Source: Myxococcales bacterium UBA1660 | GTDB lineage: Bacteria > Myxococcota_A > Polyangia > Polyangiales > Houyiibacteriaceae | NCBI GenBank assembly: GCA_002320815.1 | Contig: DCLA01000127.1 | Span: 1 to 11,200 of the forward strand | Direction: 5' to 3' | DNA: 11,200 nucleotides | Shown here: in pieces, positions 1 through 7,429 of the stretch | Layout: each line of letters opens with the position of its first letter | Numbering within the stretch: the stretch's first letter is position 1 | Notes under the pieces: model-generated | Told to the model about the DNA's origin: nothing | The model's database searches: none | Seen by the model: the letters and a program-made list of their open reading frames with translations, nothing else | Translations under genes and position numbers: made by a program

Positions 1-1874
1 ACCACCGGCCGCGCGTCGGACGAGACCCCGCCGGCGCGCTCCGGCGGGCCCCCGCCGCAGAGCGAGGGGCGGCTCCGATCCGCGGCGGCCACCGCGGCCA
101 GGCGTCCGGGGATCCCCGGGTGGGCCATCGCGGCCAGGGCCACGGCCTCCGCCGCGGGCAGTCGCGTCGGTCGCCGCTCGCTGCCGACCACGAAGCGCGC
201 GTCTCGCGGCACCACGCCGGTCCAGTGGAGGCTCTCGCCGGCGGCCAGGGAGCCCAGCTCGACGGGCGCGGATCCCAGGACCGCCACCCGGCGCTCGGCG
301 CTCGGCGCGGTCAGGGCCACCACCTTCTCTTCGAGCCGCGCGGTGCTGCGCTCCCGGCTCGCCTGGTCGGCCTCGGCGCCGACGGCGACCACGCGGCCGC
401 CGGTGCGCTCCACCAGCGCCACCAGCGCCGGGCGCGCGTCCCGATCGGCGAGGTTCAGAGCGCTCACACGCACCCCGGCGGCGCGGGCGGCGTCGGCGGC
501 GGCGAGCCCCTCGCGGCTGGCGGTGAGCCCGCCGTCGCCCACCAGGATCACGTGGTCGCCGCGGCGCGGCGCGAGCGCGCGCCAGGCGGCCTCGAAGCGG
601 GTGGCGGCGCCCAGATCGAGCCCGGTGGCCCGCCCCAGGGTGGCCAGCGGGACCTGGTCGGGCCGCCGGGGGTCTTCCAGGAGCGCCTGCGCGGTGCCGG
701 CGAAGGCGTAGGCGCTGACCTCGCTCTCCGGATGCATCGCCGCCAGCAGCGCCGCCAAGGCGGCGCCCATGCGACCGCGGGCGGGGCCCAGCATCGAGGG
801 CGAGGCGTCCAGGAGGAGCACCACCCGCTCCCGGCGCGGCGAGCGCGGACCGGCGACCGCGTGCAGGCGCGCGCAGGTCTCGGCGCCGCAGGGGAAGCGC
901 ACCAGATCGACCTGCGTCCCGCCGCTGCGGTGGGTGCCGGTGAGCGTCACCGCTTCCCACGCCTCGACCTCGTGCCAGGGTTCGCCCTCGCCGCGCGCGG
1001 GCTCGCCGTCCACCGCCGGCGCGAGGAGCTCGTCGGTGCGCACGTGCAGGCGCATCGGCGCGACGCGACCGTCGCGACCCCGGGCCGGGAGGCGCACGTG
1101 GGTGATCCCGCCGTGGGTCGGGGTGGGCGCCAGGTACGCGAGGCGCACGGTGGTGGTCGCGTCGGGGCTCAGCGGCGCCGCGCGGATCACCAGGGTCGTC
1201 GCCGCGCCGCGCTCCTCCACGTCGACCGCCGCCACCGGGAGCCGGACACCCTCGGGGCCCCGCGCCCGCACCGCGTCGTCGTAGGCGCCGCTGGTGTCGG
1301 GGGCGCCGGTGCGACAGCGGTCCTCGCCGAGGCACACCACCAGCCCCTCGGGGCGCGCCCCCGGGGGAACCGGTAGCCGGTAGCGGAACTCGGCGGCGTG
1401 GCGCGCGCGGTTCACGAAGCGCAGCTCGAGGTCCACGCGCACCATCCCGCCCTCGAGGGTCGCGCTCGCCAGGTGATCCACTTCGCGCACGCCGGGGATG
1501 GCGGTGAGCACCCGGCCCTGGTCGACGTCGACGCTGGGTGCCTCCGGGGGTCGCGTGAGGTCCGGCGGGATCTCGCTCTGCAGCGGGACCTCGGTGAGGG
1601 TGTGGGTGTCGCCGGTGCCGATGGGGTCGTCGTCGAAGCCCTCGGGCAGCAGCTCCCGGGCGACGTCCGTGGGCGCGGTCGTGGGCGCCGTCTCGGACTC
1701 GGCGTCCGTGCTCGACTCGGCGCTCGGCTCCGTGCTCCGTCGGGTACGGGAGCGCGGGGTCTCCGCGCCGCGCTGGGCCGCGACGGGCGTCGCCAGCAGG
1801 AGGGCGAGCAGGGGGAGGGCGAGGGGGCGAACCAAGGCGGTCACAGCATGGCCCGACACCGGGCCGGGGGCCAT
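1..1874 (-). CDS. Exported VIT / von Willebrand factor A domain protein (C-terminus outside window)
   Basis: Reading the minus strand leftwards from ATG 1874 gives an uninterrupted frame of 624 codons that runs off the left edge. A signal peptide covers residues 1-33, with a hydrophobic Leu/Ala core and likely cleavage at TPVAA|QRG. An acidic, Ser/Thr/Pro-rich linker follows. Residues about 125-215 resemble a VIT domain (pattern V-x-L-x-L-x-F-V-N-R then Y-R-L-P-V-P-P-G-A). A VWA domain begins near residue 345 with the MIDAS motif DASPS (about 355-359), a later ATRF segment supplying the MIDAS Thr, and ILVGDGG supplying the third Asp. VWA/VIT proteins typically bind protein ligands through a metal ion; the ligand here is unknown. 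In-frame GTG codons at 1859 and 1844 are alternative starts and would shorten only the n-region. None has a strong Shine-Dalgarno site. The gene is divergent from the prepilin-like gene at 1950. Confidence 0.85.
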   Translation of the reverse strand, partial: MAPGPVSGHAVTALVRPLALPLLALLLATPVAAQRGAETPRSRTRRSTEPSAESSTDAESETAPTTAPTDVARELLPEGFDDDPIGTGDTHTLTEVPLQSEIPPDLTRPPEAPSVDVDQGRVLTAIPGVREVDHLASATLEGGMVRVDLELRFVNRARHAAEFRYRLPVPPGARPEGLVVCLGEDRCRTGAPDTSGAYDDAVRARGPEGVRLPVAAVDVEERGAATTLVIRAAPLSPDATTTVRLAYLAPTPTHGGITHVRLPARGRDGRVAPMRLHVRTDELLAPAVDGEPARGEGEPWHEVEAWEAVTLTGTHRSGGTQVDLVRFPCGAETCARLHAVAGPRSPRRERVVLLLDASPSMLGPARGRMGAALAALLAAMHPESEVSAYAFAGTAQALLEDPRRPDQVPLATLGRATGLDLGAATRFEAAWRALAPRRGDHVILVGDGGLTASREGLAAADAARAAGVRVSALNLADRDARPALVALVERTGGRVVAVGAEADQASRERSTARLEEKVVALTAPSAERRVAVLGSAPVELGSLAAGESLHWTGVVPRDARFVVGSERRPTRLPAAEAVALAAMAHPGIPGRLAAVAAADRSRPSLCGGGPPERAGGVSSDARPV

Positions 1875-1949
1875 TGTTCCCAGGCGCCGCTCCCGTCGCG
1901 CATCGGGGACCGTTCCCCACGGGCGCGCGCTGTTCTACGCTGCCGCCGC

Positions 1950-2486
1950 ATGGCCGCCCGCCTCGCCCGCGACGTCGAAGGGCTCTCCACCGTGGAGTAC
2001 GTCCTGATCTTCGTGATCGTGGCCCTCGCCGGGATCCTGGTGTGGCAGAGCTTCGGCTCCTCCGTGAGCACCCGCGTCGACGAGGCGATCACCCGCGTCG
2101 AAGGCATGGACGGCCAGGGGCGCGCCGCGCCGGCCGGCTCCGGCGCCGCCGAGGCCACTGCGGCCGTCGAGGGGCGCGATGACGATCGCGCCGCGTCTGG
2201 GAGCGGGCAGGCGGCGAACGGGTCGGCGAGGGCGGCCGGCGCCGCTGGCGCGGCGGGCGCGACGAGCGGCGCGAGCTCGGCCGCTGGCGGCGTGGGCGCT
2301 GCTGGCGGCGGAGCCGGCGAAGCGGGCGAAGCGGGCGGCGAGGGAACCGGCGCCGCCAGCGCCGCGGAGATCCCGGTGATGGACGACGGGCCCAACCTCT
2401 TCGTGTGGATCGGCTGGCTCATCGTCGCCATCCTCGCGGCCGTCACCGTCTTCTCCGCGCTCGGCAAGCGGGTCGGCAAGGGCTGA
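1950..2486 (+). CDS. Flp-type prepilin-like protein with Ala/Gly-rich middle and C-terminal membrane helix
   Basis: This 178-residue protein starts MAARLARDVEG and continues LSTVEYVLIFVIVALAG. That matches a type IV/Flp prepilin signal: a short basic leader, a Gly at -1 (G11), Glu at mature position +5 (E16) followed by Tyr, then a hydrophobic helix (about 17-33). Such proteins are normally cleaved by a TadV/PilD-type prepilin peptidase and assembled by a Tad machine; neither is in this window. Unlike a plain Flp pilin (roughly 50-70 residues), it continues with about 90 residues dominated by Ala, Gly, Ser and Glu, then a second membrane helix (about 149-171, NLFVWIGWLIVAILAAVTVF) and a basic end, KRVGKG. 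The ATG at 1950 was chosen because the signal begins there; longer readings upstream overlap the divergent VWA gene. No clear ribosome binding site. The pilin-like start is clear, the overall role is not. Confidence 0.75.
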   Translation: MAARLARDVEGLSTVEYVLIFVIVALAGILVWQSFGSSVSTRVDEAITRVEGMDGQGRAAPAGSGAAEATAAVEGRDDDRAASGSGQAANGSARAAGAAGAAGATSGASSAAGGVGAAGGGAGEAGEAGGEGTGAASAAEIPVMDDGPNLFVWIGWLIVAILAAVTVFSALGKRVGKG

Positions 2487-2529
2487 AGAGCCCCCGAACG
2501 GCGCCGTAGCCAAGCGAGGCCCGAGCCCC

Positions 2530-2535
2530 TATGAT
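2530..2535 (+). promoter_or_regulatory. Possible -10 element upstream of the SPFH gene
   Basis: TATGAT differs from TATAAT at one position and stands out in GC-rich surroundings, about 32 bases before the ATG at 2567. The -35 position carries no convincing match, so this is tentative. Confidence 0.3.
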
Positions 2536-2551
2536 GGCGCTTCACTCGCAG

Positions 2552-2558
2552 AGGGAGG
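2552..2558 (+). promoter_or_regulatory. Shine-Dalgarno site that decides the SPFH start
   Basis: AGGGAGG lies 8 bases before the ATG at 2567. It favours that start over the in-frame ATG at 2531, which has no such site and overlaps the putative -10 element. Confidence 0.8.
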
Positions 2559-2566
2559 CAGCGCGC

Positions 2567-3850
2567 ATGGTGTTCGGGAAGGTGTTCGATTTCGTCAAGG
2601 ACGGCGTCCAGGAGATGCTGATCCAGCGTCCGGACGACAAGAAGAACCTGATCATCTACAAGCATCCGGAGCCCACGATCCCGATGTACGCGCAGCTGAC
2701 GGTGGACGCCGACGAGGCGGCCGTCTTCTTCCGCGACGGGTCGATCGTGGGGACCATGCGCACCGCCGGCGTCGGCCAGCGGCACCAGCTCGACTCCCAG
2801 AACATCCCGTTCCTCGGCCAGCTGATCGACAAGGTCACCGGCGGGAACATCTTCATCACGGACCTCTACTTCGTGACGATGAAGCCCATGTACAACCAGC
2901 GCTTCGGCGGAGAGCTGGGCTACATGGAGGACCCGATGCTCGGCGAGATGGTCACGCCGCGGATCTTCGGCACCTTCTCGTTCCAGATCGTCGATCCGGC
3001 GCGCTTCATCGTGAACTACGTGGGCATGGGCGTCTCGCCCACCAACGAAGCGGTCATGAAGTGGGTGCAGGACACCTTCCGCAGCGCCGTGAAGACCGTC
3101 GTCGGTCAGGTCTGCGTGACCGAGGGCAAGAGCATGCTCCAGCTCATGCCCCTGCAGAATCAGCTCAAGGCGGCGATGGAGCAGTCGGCGCCCGACCTCG
3201 AGCAGATCGGCATCCGGATCCTCCAGGTCGGTGACTTCAACATCAACCTCTCCGACGACGACCTGGAGACCCTGAAGCAGGCCCAGGCGGAGATCGGCGC
3301 GGCGAAGCGCCAGGCGCGGATCGCCCAGATCGGCATCTCCCAGGCCCAGGCCGAAGCGCAGCAGAAGCAGTTCGAGCTGGACCAGCAGTACCAGCAGGAC
3401 GTGCGCTACACCGGCATGGCCGGCGGTGACTTCGGCAAGATGGCCGCCGGCAAGGCGATGATCGGCGCCGGCGAGGGCATGGCCAAGGGCGGCGGCGAAG
3501 GCGGCGGCGGCTCGATGATGGCCGGCGCGGGCCTCGGTGCCGGTTTCGGCATGGCTCAGGCGTTTGGTCAGGCCTTCCAGCCCGGACAGCCCGGCCAGCA
3601 CGGTGGCTCCATGCCCGGCGCCCCCAACATGCCCGGTCCGGGGCAGGGCGGCGGCCAGGCGCAGCCGCCCGCGTCCGCCGGCGGCCTCGTGACTTGCCCG
3701 GCGTGCAGCGCCAACGTGCCCGGCGGGAAGTTCTGCGCCGAGTGCGGCAACACCCTGGCCCCGAAGCCCAAGTTCTGTCCCTCGTGCGGCTCCCAGAACG
3801 GGCCCGGGGGTAAGTTCTGCTCGAACTGCGGAACCGGCCTCCCGGATTGA
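2567..3850 (+). CDS. SPFH/band 7 protein with two C-terminal zinc ribbons (YdjI-like, 'virion core protein' family)
   Basis: A 427-residue protein. Residues about 10-235 form the SPFH/band 7-like domain found in bacterial proteins annotated as virion core protein or YdjI-like. Residues 235-285 are rich in Gln, Ala and charged residues (KQAQAEIGAAKRQARIAQ) and look like a helical or coiled-coil stalk. A Gly/Met/Ala-rich then Pro/Gln-rich flexible linker spans about 286-372. Two Cys4 zinc ribbons end the protein: C377/C380/C390/C393 and C404/C407/C418/C421. There is no signal peptide or membrane helix, so it is probably a cytoplasmic scaffold that associates with membranes peripherally. In Bacillus a similar SPFH/zinc-ribbon protein works with PspA-type membrane-stress proteins; no PspA homologue is in this window. 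Strong Shine-Dalgarno at the chosen start. It is co-directional with the genes downstream. Family assignment is firm, function inferred. Confidence 0.88.
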   Translation: MVFGKVFDFVKDGVQEMLIQRPDDKKNLIIYKHPEPTIPMYAQLTVDADEAAVFFRDGSIVGTMRTAGVGQRHQLDSQNIPFLGQLIDKVTGGNIFITDLYFVTMKPMYNQRFGGELGYMEDPMLGEMVTPRIFGTFSFQIVDPARFIVNYVGMGVSPTNEAVMKWVQDTFRSAVKTVVGQVCVTEGKSMLQLMPLQNQLKAAMEQSAPDLEQIGIRILQVGDFNINLSDDDLETLKQAQAEIGAAKRQARIAQIGISQAQAEAQQKQFELDQQYQQDVRYTGMAGGDFGKMAAGKAMIGAGEGMAKGGGEGGGGSMMAGAGLGAGFGMAQAFGQAFQPGQPGQHGGSMPGAPNMPGPGQGGGQAQPPASAGGLVTCPACSANVPGGKFCAECGNTLAPKPKFCPSCGSQNGPGGKFCSNCGTGLPD

Positions 3851-3886
3851 GGGCGCGATGGTGTAGAGTGGGGATTCCCAGGTTCG

Positions 3887-3909
3887 GGAGCCGGCCGGCT
3901 ACCGGCTCC
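3887..3909 (+). other. Perfect 8-bp stem-loop between the SPFH gene and the small Cys-rich gene
   Basis: GGAGCCGG (3887-3894) is complementary to CCGGCTCC (3902-3909) across a 7-base loop. No T-run follows on either strand, so it is not a canonical intrinsic terminator. It lies 19 bases before the GTG at 3929 and could be a processing or attenuation structure. Confidence 0.45.
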
Positions 3910-3928
3910 TCGCCCATCGGGGTCCCCC

Positions 3929-4120
3929 GTGCATCTGGCAATCCTCCTCTTCCTCGCGGTGTCTCTTTCCGTCTGTCGTGGCTGCGGTCTCGACCTGGGG
4001 GACAAGGACCGTGGCGAGCCCTGCACCTCCGACCGCGACTGCGATCGGGAGGACGGGCTGGTCTGCCGGGCCGGGACCTGCGATTATCCAGCCGACGCTG
4101 CGCCGGGGGACGCGTCGTGA
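3929..4120 (+). CDS. Small Cys-rich exported protein (63 residues)
   Basis: A GTG-started frame of 63 residues. The first 15 residues (MHLAILLFLAVSLSV) are strongly hydrophobic and look like a Sec signal peptide. A Cys at 16 and another at 19 are possible lipidation sites, but neither lipobox is canonical. The mature part has four spaced cysteines, C32, C38, C46 and C51, in the pattern EPCTSDRDC...GLVCRAGTC. This matches the disulfide-rich modules common in secreted myxobacterial proteins. The tail is acidic and Ala-rich. No good ribosome binding site and no in-frame ATG upstream, so the GTG is chosen by the signal peptide. It lies 78 bases after the SPFH gene and 47 bases before the kinase gene, in the same direction. 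Function unknown; it is most likely an envelope or secreted protein. Confidence 0.62.
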   Translation: MHLAILLFLAVSLSVCRGCGLDLGDKDRGEPCTSDRDCDREDGLVCRAGTCDYPADAAPGDAS

Positions 4121-4167
4121 ACTCGATTCATCACTCCCGCGCGCCCTTCGTCTAGGATTCTCGCGGA

Positions 4168-5796
4168 ATGCATGTTTGCTCGGTATGCGGCACTCGTTTC
4201 ACCAACGAGATGCGCTTCTGCCCGCATGACGGGCAGCCGCTCGAGGAAGTCACCGCCGACACCGAGGTCCCCATCGACCCGCTGGTCGGGACCGTCATCG
4301 ATGGGCGCTACCTCATCGAATCGGTCCTCGGGGAGGGCGGCATGGGCGTCGTCTACCTCGCGACCCACACCGCGCTGAACAAGCGCTTCGCGGTGAAGGT
4401 CCTCCGCGGCGAGATCGCCCGCGACGAGGAGATCATGCGGCGCTTCGTGCGCGAGGCGCAGTCGTCGACCGCGATCGGCCACGCCAACATCGTGGACATC
4501 AGCGACTTCGGGAAGCTCCCGGACGGCACCGCCTACTTCGTGATGGAGCACCTCGACGGGAAACCCCTGACCGAGCGGATCCGGCGCGGCGCCATGGGCC
4601 TCGACGACGTCATCCACGTCACCCGGCAGATCACCGCCGCCCTCGGCGCGGCCCACGGGCGAGGGATCGTCCACCGGGACCTGAAGCCGGACAACATCTT
4701 CCTCATCCGGCGCGGCGGCGACGACCGCTTCGTGAAGATCCTCGACTTCGGCATCGCCAAAGTGGGCGGGGCCAACGCGAAGCTCACCCGCACCGGCATG
4801 ATCTTCGGCACGCCCCACTACATGTCGCCGGAGCAGGCGGCGGGGCAGAGCGTGGACTCGCGCACCGACATCTACGCGCTGGGCGTCATCGTCTTCGAGA
4901 TGCTCACCGGCCAGGTCCCCTTCGACGGCGACACCTTCATGGGGATCCTGGGCAAGCACATGTTCGACCCGCCGCCCAAGCCGAGCGAGGTGATCGGGCA
5001 CGAGCTGGGCGACATCGAGCCGGTGGTCCTCAAAGCCCTCGCGAAGAAGCCCGAGGACCGCTACGCGGCGATGGACGAGGTCGCCGGCGACCTGGACCGG
5101 CTCCGGGCCGGGCAGGCGGTGAACGTCTCGCTCTCGTCGGCGGCCACCCCGCCCTCGAACCTGGGGCCCCTCACCGGGACCGGCTCTCAGGAGAGCCTCT
5201 ACGAGCCGCCGGCCAGCAAGGTCCCCCTGATCCTGGTCGGGGGCTTCATCCTGCTCCTCGGCGCCGGCGGCGCCGTGGGCGCCTGGCTCGCGCTGCAGGA
5301 CGACGCGGCCGAGGTCCCCCGGGCCACCGCGCTCCCCCCGGCCGAACCGGCGCCGGAGCCCGGGTTGGCCGAGGCGGCGCAGGCCCCGACGACGGTGGAA
5401 CCTCCCGAGGAGCCCGGCGAGCCCGCGGTGGCGCCCTTCGAGCTGGTCAGCGAGCCGGCGGGCGCGCTGGTCGAGCTGGACGGCGCCATCATCGGCAACA
5501 CCCCCCTCGCGGTCGAACGGCCCGCCGAAGGCCAGCTCCGCCTGGTCGTGCGCAAGCGCGGCTACGTGGCGCAGGAGGTCGCGGTGACCCCCCACTCGCC
5601 GGAGCGCCTGGACCTCGTGCTGGAGCCGGAGGAGGCGCCCGCGCCCCAGGTGGCCAGCAGCGGTCGGCGACGGCGCCGGGCCCCCGACGTCGCGATGGAG
5701 CCGGTCGAGGAGACCCCGATGACCGAGGCGGTCATGGCGGCGCCCATGGGACCCCGGGTCTCGTCCGAGGTGGTGGATCCCTGGGCCGAGGAGTAG
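4168..5796 (+). CDS. Transmembrane Ser/Thr protein kinase with N-terminal zinc ribbon and C-terminal PEGA domain
   Basis: A 542-residue receptor-type kinase of the PknB/Hanks class. In order: a short zinc-ribbon-like start (C4, C7, C18 with H20/D21, in the CPxDG style common in myxobacterial kinases); a kinase domain from about 46 to 312 with P-loop GEGGMG (55-60), VAIK-type lysine K77, HRD loop H169-R170-D171 with K173 and N176, DFG at 193-195, and activation segment GTPHYMSPE with T215 as a likely autophosphorylation site; a juxtamembrane region; one membrane helix (about 352-376); a Pro/Ala/Glu-rich linker; and a PEGA domain (about 423-488, starting FELVSEPAGALVELDG). All catalytic residues are present, so it should be active. 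The kinase faces the cytoplasm and the PEGA domain the periplasm. It is followed after 10 bases by a CAP-domain lipoprotein gene, so the two are probably co-expressed. Confidence 0.96.
   Translation: MHVCSVCGTRFTNEMRFCPHDGQPLEEVTADTEVPIDPLVGTVIDGRYLIESVLGEGGMGVVYLATHTALNKRFAVKVLRGEIARDEEIMRRFVREAQSSTAIGHANIVDISDFGKLPDGTAYFVMEHLDGKPLTERIRRGAMGLDDVIHVTRQITAALGAAHGRGIVHRDLKPDNIFLIRRGGDDRFVKILDFGIAKVGGANAKLTRTGMIFGTPHYMSPEQAAGQSVDSRTDIYALGVIVFEMLTGQVPFDGDTFMGILGKHMFDPPPKPSEVIGHELGDIEPVVLKALAKKPEDRYAAMDEVAGDLDRLRAGQAVNVSLSSAATPPSNLGPLTGTGSQESLYEPPASKVPLILVGGFILLLGAGGAVGAWLALQDDAAEVPRATALPPAEPAPEPGLAEAAQAPTTVEPPEEPGEPAVAPFELVSEPAGALVELDGAIIGNTPLAVERPAEGQLRLVVRKRGYVAQEVAVTPHSPERLDLVLEPEEAPAPQVASSGRRRRRAPDVAMEPVEETPMTEAVMAAPMGPRVSSEVVDPWAEE
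5788..5793 (+). promoter_or_regulatory. Shine-Dalgarno-like site for the CAP lipoprotein inside the kinase 3' end
   Basis: GAGGAG encodes the last two Glu codons of the kinase, directly before its TAG, and sits 13 bases before the ATG at 5807. Its position inside the upstream gene supports a shared transcript and coupled translation, although the spacing is longer than ideal. Confidence 0.45.
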
Positions 5797-5806
5797 AACC
5801 CGCCCC

Positions 5807-7429
5807 ATGCGCTCGATCTCGTTGATCGCCCTCACCCTCGCGTTGGCTCCGCTCGGGGCCAGCTGTGGACCCAAGGAGGGCCGCACCCTCGGCGGCGTGG
5901 ACGTCGGGACCCGCGTCGAGGCCCCCGGCGCCGCCGTCGCGCGCTACTCCACCGCCGCCACCGGCGACCCGGTGATCGGCGAGGCCACGGCCGCCGGCGC
6001 CGTCCGCCGGGGCGTCGAAGCGGCGAGCGCCGAGGCCCCCATGGCCGGCGACGAGCGCCTGGCCACCTTGGCCTCCTGGGTCGCCGCACACCTGGCCGAA
6101 GGCGGGCGCCCGCCGCCCCACGACGTCACCGACTTCTTCGCCCGGCACCTGGGGCTCGTCGAGCCCGTGCCGCACATCCTGGTCCTCGGGAACCCCTCGT
6201 CCGAAGGGCTCGAGGCGGGCGTCACCGACTCGGTGCGCCAGTTCCTCGCGCGGCAGCGCTACTCCCATTGGGGCGCCAGCGTTGCCGCCCGCGACGGACT
6301 CCTGCTCACCGTGATCGCGCTGAGCCGGCGCGGGCTGACCCTGGACCCGGTGTCCCGGGAGCTCGCGCCCGGGAACGTGCGGCTCCAGGGCGAGCTCGGC
6401 GCGGGGCTCAGCCGGCCGACCTTCGTGATCACCGACCCCAGTGGCTCCACCGAGCGCTTGCCGGCGGGGTCGTCCTCGGCTTTCCAGGTGAACCTCCCGA
6501 TGAGCGCCGAGGGCACCTATCGGGTGGAGATCCTCGCCGCCAGCGCCGCCGGCGACACGGTGGTCGCGAACTTCCCGCTCTACATCGGCGTGGACGCGCC
6601 GAACTTCGTCGTGCTCGAGGGCGACGCCGGGCCCGGCGAGGCGGGCACCGACGACGCCGTCGCCGCGTCCCTCTTGGACCAGATCAACGACGAACGTTCT
6701 CGGGTCGGCGTCCCGCCCCTGGCGCGGATGGCCGAGCTCGACGCGGTGGCCCACGGCCACAGCGTGGACATGCGGGACAACGCCTTCGTGGCGCACGCCT
6801 CGCCGCGCACCGGGACCGCCGCGCAGCGCGTCGCCGCCGCTGGCGTGCGCACCGGGCTGGTGCTCGAGAACATCGGCCGCGGCTACGGCGCGTCGGAGAT
6901 CCACCGCGGGCTCATGGCCAGCCCCGGCCACCGCGCGAACCTCTTGAACCCCGACATCACCCACGTCGGTCTGGGCGTGGTGAGCGAAGCCGAGGGCGAT
7001 CGCCGGGCCTTCCTGGCCACCGAGGTCTTCGTGCGCATGAACCGCTCGCAGGACCTCGCCGGCGCCCCGGAGCGCCTGGTCGCGCTGATCAACCAGGGCC
7101 GCGAGGCCCGCGGGGCCCACGCCGTCGAGCTGGATCCCAACCTGGCCCAGGCGGCTCAGGACGCCGCCGTGTCCTACTTCGCCGACCCCACCCGGACCCG
7201 CCAGGACACCGTCGACGATGCCAGCGCCGGCCTCCGCCAGTTCGCCATCGCCTTCAGCCGCGTCGGTGGGCTCATGACCGTCGTCGACGACATCGCCGAA
7301 GCCTCCCGCCTCGAGCCCACCTTCGACCCCGAGGTCGCCTACATCGGCGTCGGCATCGCCCAGGGCACCCGCCCCGACACGCCCCCCAACAGCCTCGCCG
7401 TCGTCATCCTCCTCGCCTGGCCCCGCTGA
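5807..7429 (+). CDS. CAP (SCP/PR1)-domain lipoprotein with a second, degenerate CAP-like half
   Basis: A 540-residue protein. The signal peptide ends in GASC, with C20 as the probable lipidated residue, and is followed by a variable linker. Residues about 85-270 form an N-terminal region without a family I can name; its middle (about 190-265) looks beta-rich. A full CAP domain spans about 285-412. It begins LLDQINDERSRVGVPPL and carries the expected H330, the LEN motif with E354 and the SPGHRANLL signature with H375; the Trp usually preceding that signature is replaced by Leu. Residues 424-540 restart with LVALINQGREARGAHAVEL and end with a beta-like GVGIAQ...VVILLAW, resembling a second CAP domain that lacks the His/Glu residues. 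Bacterial CAP proteins are envelope or secreted proteins, some lipid- or peptide-binding; the role here is not known. It shares a likely operon with the kinase. The stop codon is at the edge of a dispersed repeat. Confidence 0.88.
   Translation: MRSISLIALTLALAPLGASCGPKEGRTLGGVDVGTRVEAPGAAVARYSTAATGDPVIGEATAAGAVRRGVEAASAEAPMAGDERLATLASWVAAHLAEGGRPPPHDVTDFFARHLGLVEPVPHILVLGNPSSEGLEAGVTDSVRQFLARQRYSHWGASVAARDGLLLTVIALSRRGLTLDPVSRELAPGNVRLQGELGAGLSRPTFVITDPSGSTERLPAGSSSAFQVNLPMSAEGTYRVEILAASAAGDTVVANFPLYIGVDAPNFVVLEGDAGPGEAGTDDAVAASLLDQINDERSRVGVPPLARMAELDAVAHGHSVDMRDNAFVAHASPRTGTAAQRVAAAGVRTGLVLENIGRGYGASEIHRGLMASPGHRANLLNPDITHVGLGVVSEAEGDRRAFLATEVFVRMNRSQDLAGAPERLVALINQGREARGAHAVELDPNLAQAAQDAAVSYFADPTRTRQDTVDDASAGLRQFAIAFSRVGGLMTVVDDIAEASRLEPTFDPEVAYIGVGIAQGTRPDTPPNSLAVVILLAWPR

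Noticed and set aside
120..1376. Long plus-strand open frame (418 codons) opposite the VWA gene
   Set aside because: Composition is Arg/Gly/Ala/His-rich with no recognisable motif. The opposite strand codes for a signal peptide and VIT/VWA domains.
1398..1949. Upstream extension of the prepilin-like gene to an ATG at 1398
   Set aside because: It overlaps the divergent VWA gene antisense and would bury the prepilin signal. The ATG at 1950 puts the signal at the N-terminus.
2498..2507. 10-bp palindrome ACGGCGCCGT after the prepilin-like gene
   Set aside because: Too short and GC-biased to call an operator or terminator; no T-run and no second copy noticed.
2531..2566. Earlier ATG for the SPFH protein
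   Set aside because: No ribosome binding site in front, and a perfect AGGGAGG precedes the ATG at 2567.
1841..3601. Minus-strand frame of 586 codons across the prepilin and SPFH genes
   Set aside because: A shadow of two well-supported plus-strand genes; His/Arg/Leu/Asp-rich without domain features.
4084..5886. Minus-strand frame of 600 codons opposite the kinase
   Set aside because: The kinase on the plus strand has all catalytic motifs; the minus frame has low-complexity shadow composition.
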